From NCBI GenBank assembly GCA_964396535.1, contig CAYNFT010000049.1:1-15485 (forward strand): a stretch of DNA of 15,485 nucleotides. Direction: 5' to 3'. Under the pieces are notes generated by a model. That model saw nothing but the letters and a program-made list of their open reading frames with translations, ran no database searches and was not told the DNA's origin. Made by a program: the position numbers and the translations under genes. Numbering within the stretch: position 1 is the first letter of the stretch; each line of letters begins with the position of its first letter. The DNA comes from CAYNFT01 sp964396535. GTDB lineage: Bacteria > Chloroflexota > Dehalococcoidia > Dehalococcoidales > UBA2162. Shown in pieces: positions 13,861 to 15,485 of the stretch.

Positions 13861-13951
13861 GAGGCTACCAGCCTCATAGTACCTTGCATAAAAATTTTGT
13901 TGAAAATGCTTATCAGCATAATTGACTTAACATACTCAGGTATGGTATATT
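13861..13951 (+). promoter_or_regulatory. Candidate promoter with two inverted repeats, upstream of the rhodanese lipoprotein gene
   Basis: On the plus strand, -35 TTGACT (13922-13927), 18 nt and -10 TATATT (13946-13951). Just before the -35 lies ATGCT-TATC-AGCAT (13906-13919); inside the spacer lies CATAC-TCAG-GTATG (13931-13944). Both have 5-bp arms around 4 nt and could be operator sites. A further hairpin TGAGGC...GCCTCA is at 13860-13876. The leader to ATG 14140 would be about 180 nt, and I see nothing clear in it. Confidence 0.45.
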
Positions 13952-14139
13952 CTAAGAGGAATGTCTCACGGTTTATTAAAAGCAACTTCTAATACTATCG
14001 TGGCAACCGTAGTTACTTATTCATTCTCCCATTGGCATAAATTGGCAGAAGCTATACGGTGTTGGCCAATGTCCAAGCCAGTGTTCATATAGTACGTACA
14101 CATTATAATAAAACAATTAAGGGTGAGGAGGAATACTAG

Positions 14140-15126
14140 ATGCGAATGAGATTATGGCCAGGTGTGGTCACCATCGCTATCCTGCTGGTACTACTGACGG
14201 CACTACCAATACTCAGTGCCTGTGGTGGGGAAGAGATAGAAACCGAAGTAGAAGTAGAAGAGGTAGTAACAGAGGAAGAAGCAGAAGAGTTTGATATTGT
14301 TAAGGACGCTGTGGCGGACTACCTGACTGATAAGGCAGGACTCATAATGGCCTCTGATTTACACATGATGATTGTCGAAGACGACGCTCCGTATATTGTC
14401 AGTGTCCAAAGCGCGGAAAATTATGCTAAGGGACACATTCCCGGTGCGGTTAATATCAAGTTTAGTGAACTGACCACGCTCCCTAAGAATGAGGAAATTC
14501 TGCTGTATTGCGATTCAGGTCAAGTAGCTTCCTTTGGGGCGGCAGTACTCGGCGTTCTGGGCTACGATGTCCAGAATCTAAAACATGGAATTAGTGGCTG
14601 GACAACGGACCCGAATGTTGCTACACTACGGTTCAACCCGGAGGCAGACCAATTTGATTATCAAACGGAGACCACAGCCAACGAGGGGGCAACCTATGGC
14701 TACCCGGAACTTGACAACACTACTTCAAGCGATTCAGATGCGATAATAGAGGCTGCCGTTGCGACGGTATCGGCTAAATTTATCCTGGCAACCGATTTAA
14801 ACATGAAGGTTGCTGAAGGTGAGGACATGACTATCCTGGACATCCGCAGTGCGGCGTATTATGCTGCTGGGCACATCCCCGGCGCGATTAATTTCGGGAT
14901 AGGCAGTCTGGTTGATAACCTTAACAAACTTGACCCGGATGCGTCGGTCTACGTATACTGCGATACTGGACATTGGGCAGCTCAGGCAGTCGCTTTACTA
15001 CAGATGCTAGGGTACGATGCCTACAGCCTTAAGTTTGGCATCTGCTCCTGGTCATCAGATGAAGCAATCAATAATGGCCTGTGCTTCGATGTTGCCAGTG
15101 TCCAGGGTTACGAAGTAGAAAAATAA
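14140..15126 (+). CDS. Lipoprotein with two rhodanese domains, 328 aa
   Basis: GAGGAGGA stands before the ATG at 14140. A lipoprotein signal ends in LSAC, with Cys28 as the lipidated residue, followed by an acidic linker (30-50). Two rhodanese (sulfurtransferase) domains follow, about 64-158 and 212-306. Each has GHIPGA (98-103; 244-249) and an active-site loop starting with Cys: CDSGQVA (124-130) and CDTGHWA (274-280). Domain 2 keeps the usual Asp-Ile-Arg (234-236), while domain 1 reads Ser-Val-Gln (88-90), so one domain may be altered or structural. Rhodaneses carry persulfide sulfur on the cysteine. Its outer-surface location and the cytochrome gene 72 nt downstream suggest a part in extracytoplasmic sulfur metabolism or sulfur delivery; that is inference. 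Confidence 0.92.
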   Translation: MRMRLWPGVVTIAILLVLLTALPILSACGGEEIETEVEVEEVVTEEEAEEFDIVKDAVADYLTDKAGLIMASDLHMMIVEDDAPYIVSVQSAENYAKGHIPGAVNIKFSELTTLPKNEEILLYCDSGQVASFGAAVLGVLGYDVQNLKHGISGWTTDPNVATLRFNPEADQFDYQTETTANEGATYGYPELDNTTSSDSDAIIEAAVATVSAKFILATDLNMKVAEGEDMTILDIRSAAYYAAGHIPGAINFGIGSLVDNLNKLDPDASVYVYCDTGHWAAQAVALLQMLGYDAYSLKFGICSWSSDEAINNGLCFDVASVQGYEVEK

Positions 15127-15198
15127 ACCTCTCGTAAAAGTTTGGCAAAGCATAAGAAGGTTCTACATAGTAGATAAATTAAGGAACGGAAGTGACCG

Positions 15199-15485
15199 AT
15201 GAGAAAGCTGGTATTTATAATTGCTGGGGTGCTCTTGCTGGTTCTGCTTATAGTTGCTGGCTGTGTCGCTGTCTCTGAACCAGCACCGGGTGAAGAAGTA
15301 AGTACTTGTGTTACATGCCACAGTGACAAGGACCTCCTCAAACAAACAGCATCCGTGGTGGAAGAAGAGAAATCCGAAGAGACCGCTGGCGAAGGCTGAG
15401 CGGGAGAGCTACCTCCGTTGGAGGTTTGGCAGAAGGTCTTCCTGAAAGATGCCGAGTTCGTCCAGAGCACGCATGGTAAGGTAGG
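15199..15485 (+). CDS. Lipoprotein c-type cytochrome, 5' part, with in-frame TGA (candidate selenoprotein); runs off the window
   Basis: ATG 15199, preceded by GGAAG, opens a frame with a lipoprotein signal (VAGC, lipid Cys22) and a heme c site CVTCH (37-41). An acidic stretch (55-62) leads to TGA at codon 67 (15397-15399). Beyond it the same frame stays open to the window edge and still looks like protein: a Pro-Pro-Leu-Glu segment, Trp77, and a Ser-Thr-His-Gly-Lys end with His92, a plausible heme ligand. Taken as a stop, the product would be only 66 residues with one heme. A SECIS-like hairpin begins 8 nt after the TGA, so TGA may encode selenocysteine. A nonsense mutation or read error would also explain it. 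The Ccm machinery encoded divergently would attach the heme. Further heme sites probably lie beyond the window. Confidence 0.75.
15408..15430 (+). promoter_or_regulatory. SECIS-like hairpin after the in-frame TGA
   Basis: ACCTCC (15411-15416) pairs perfectly with GGAGGT (15420-15425) around a GTT loop (15417-15419). Below it a TT bulge (15426-15427) and three more pairs (15408-15410 with 15428-15430, one a U-G wobble) extend the stem. The loop begins with G, 17 nt after the TGA. Bacterial SECIS elements have a short stem, a small apical loop with an early G, and that G roughly 16-37 nt after the UGA; all three hold. A bulged U is also a feature of the E. coli fdhF element. Confidence 0.5.

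Noticed and set aside
15108..15470. Minus-strand frame over the cytochrome gene
   Set aside because: Its translation is Ser/Thr-rich and antisense to a gene with signal peptide, heme motif and ribosome binding site.
1..15485. CRISPR array, integrase or transposase genes
   Set aside because: I saw no regularly spaced repeats and no recombinase-like protein; apart from the 86-bp palindrome there is no sign of mobile DNA.

Overview
The window looks bacterial: Shine-Dalgarno sites, sigma70-like promoters and tRNAs with an encoded CCA. Protein resemblance suggests an uncultured anaerobe of the Chloroflexota, most likely Dehalococcoidia. That assignment comes from recognising protein families by eye, not from a database search.

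Layout, left to right. The C-terminal end of mutL (1-108, +) is followed by an 86-bp palindromic repeat and a small beta-rich protein of unknown function with a clear promoter. Two minus-strand genes follow, mobB (molybdopterin-guanine dinucleotide biosynthesis) and a YggS-family PLP protein. Next come a low-coding stretch and tRNA-Pro(GGG). A plus-strand operon at 3091-7473 encodes an AbrB/SpoVT-type regulator and two ATPase/ABC-2 permease pairs. A tRNA-Glu(CTC) on the minus strand separates it from the next block.

The block 8162-13767 (minus strand) is a compact cytochrome c maturation operon, ccmE-ccmF-[unknown exported protein]-ccmA-ccmB-ccmC-ccmD. CcmE carries Cys-x3-Tyr instead of the usual His-x3-Tyr at the heme-attachment site. 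No ccmG, ccmH or ccmI lies in the window. This fits the described variant of System I found in archaea and some anaerobic bacteria. The exported protein between ccmF and ccmA is not one of the known Ccm proteins and is a candidate missing factor.

Divergent from the ccm operon, on the plus strand, are a lipoprotein with two rhodanese domains and the start of a lipoprotein c-type cytochrome with a CxxCH heme site. The cytochrome frame meets an in-frame TGA at codon 67 but continues beyond it to the window edge with cytochrome-like sequence. A hairpin 8 nt after the TGA has its apical-loop G 17 nt downstream, matching the bacterial SECIS layout. The gene may therefore encode a selenocysteine-containing cytochrome, and this is the most interesting signal in the window. 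A nonsense mutation or sequencing error remains possible.

How the genes fit together: the Ccm machinery would attach heme to the divergently encoded cytochrome on the outer face of the membrane, and the rhodanese lipoprotein suggests sulfur chemistry at the same surface. The ABC-transporter block appears functionally separate.
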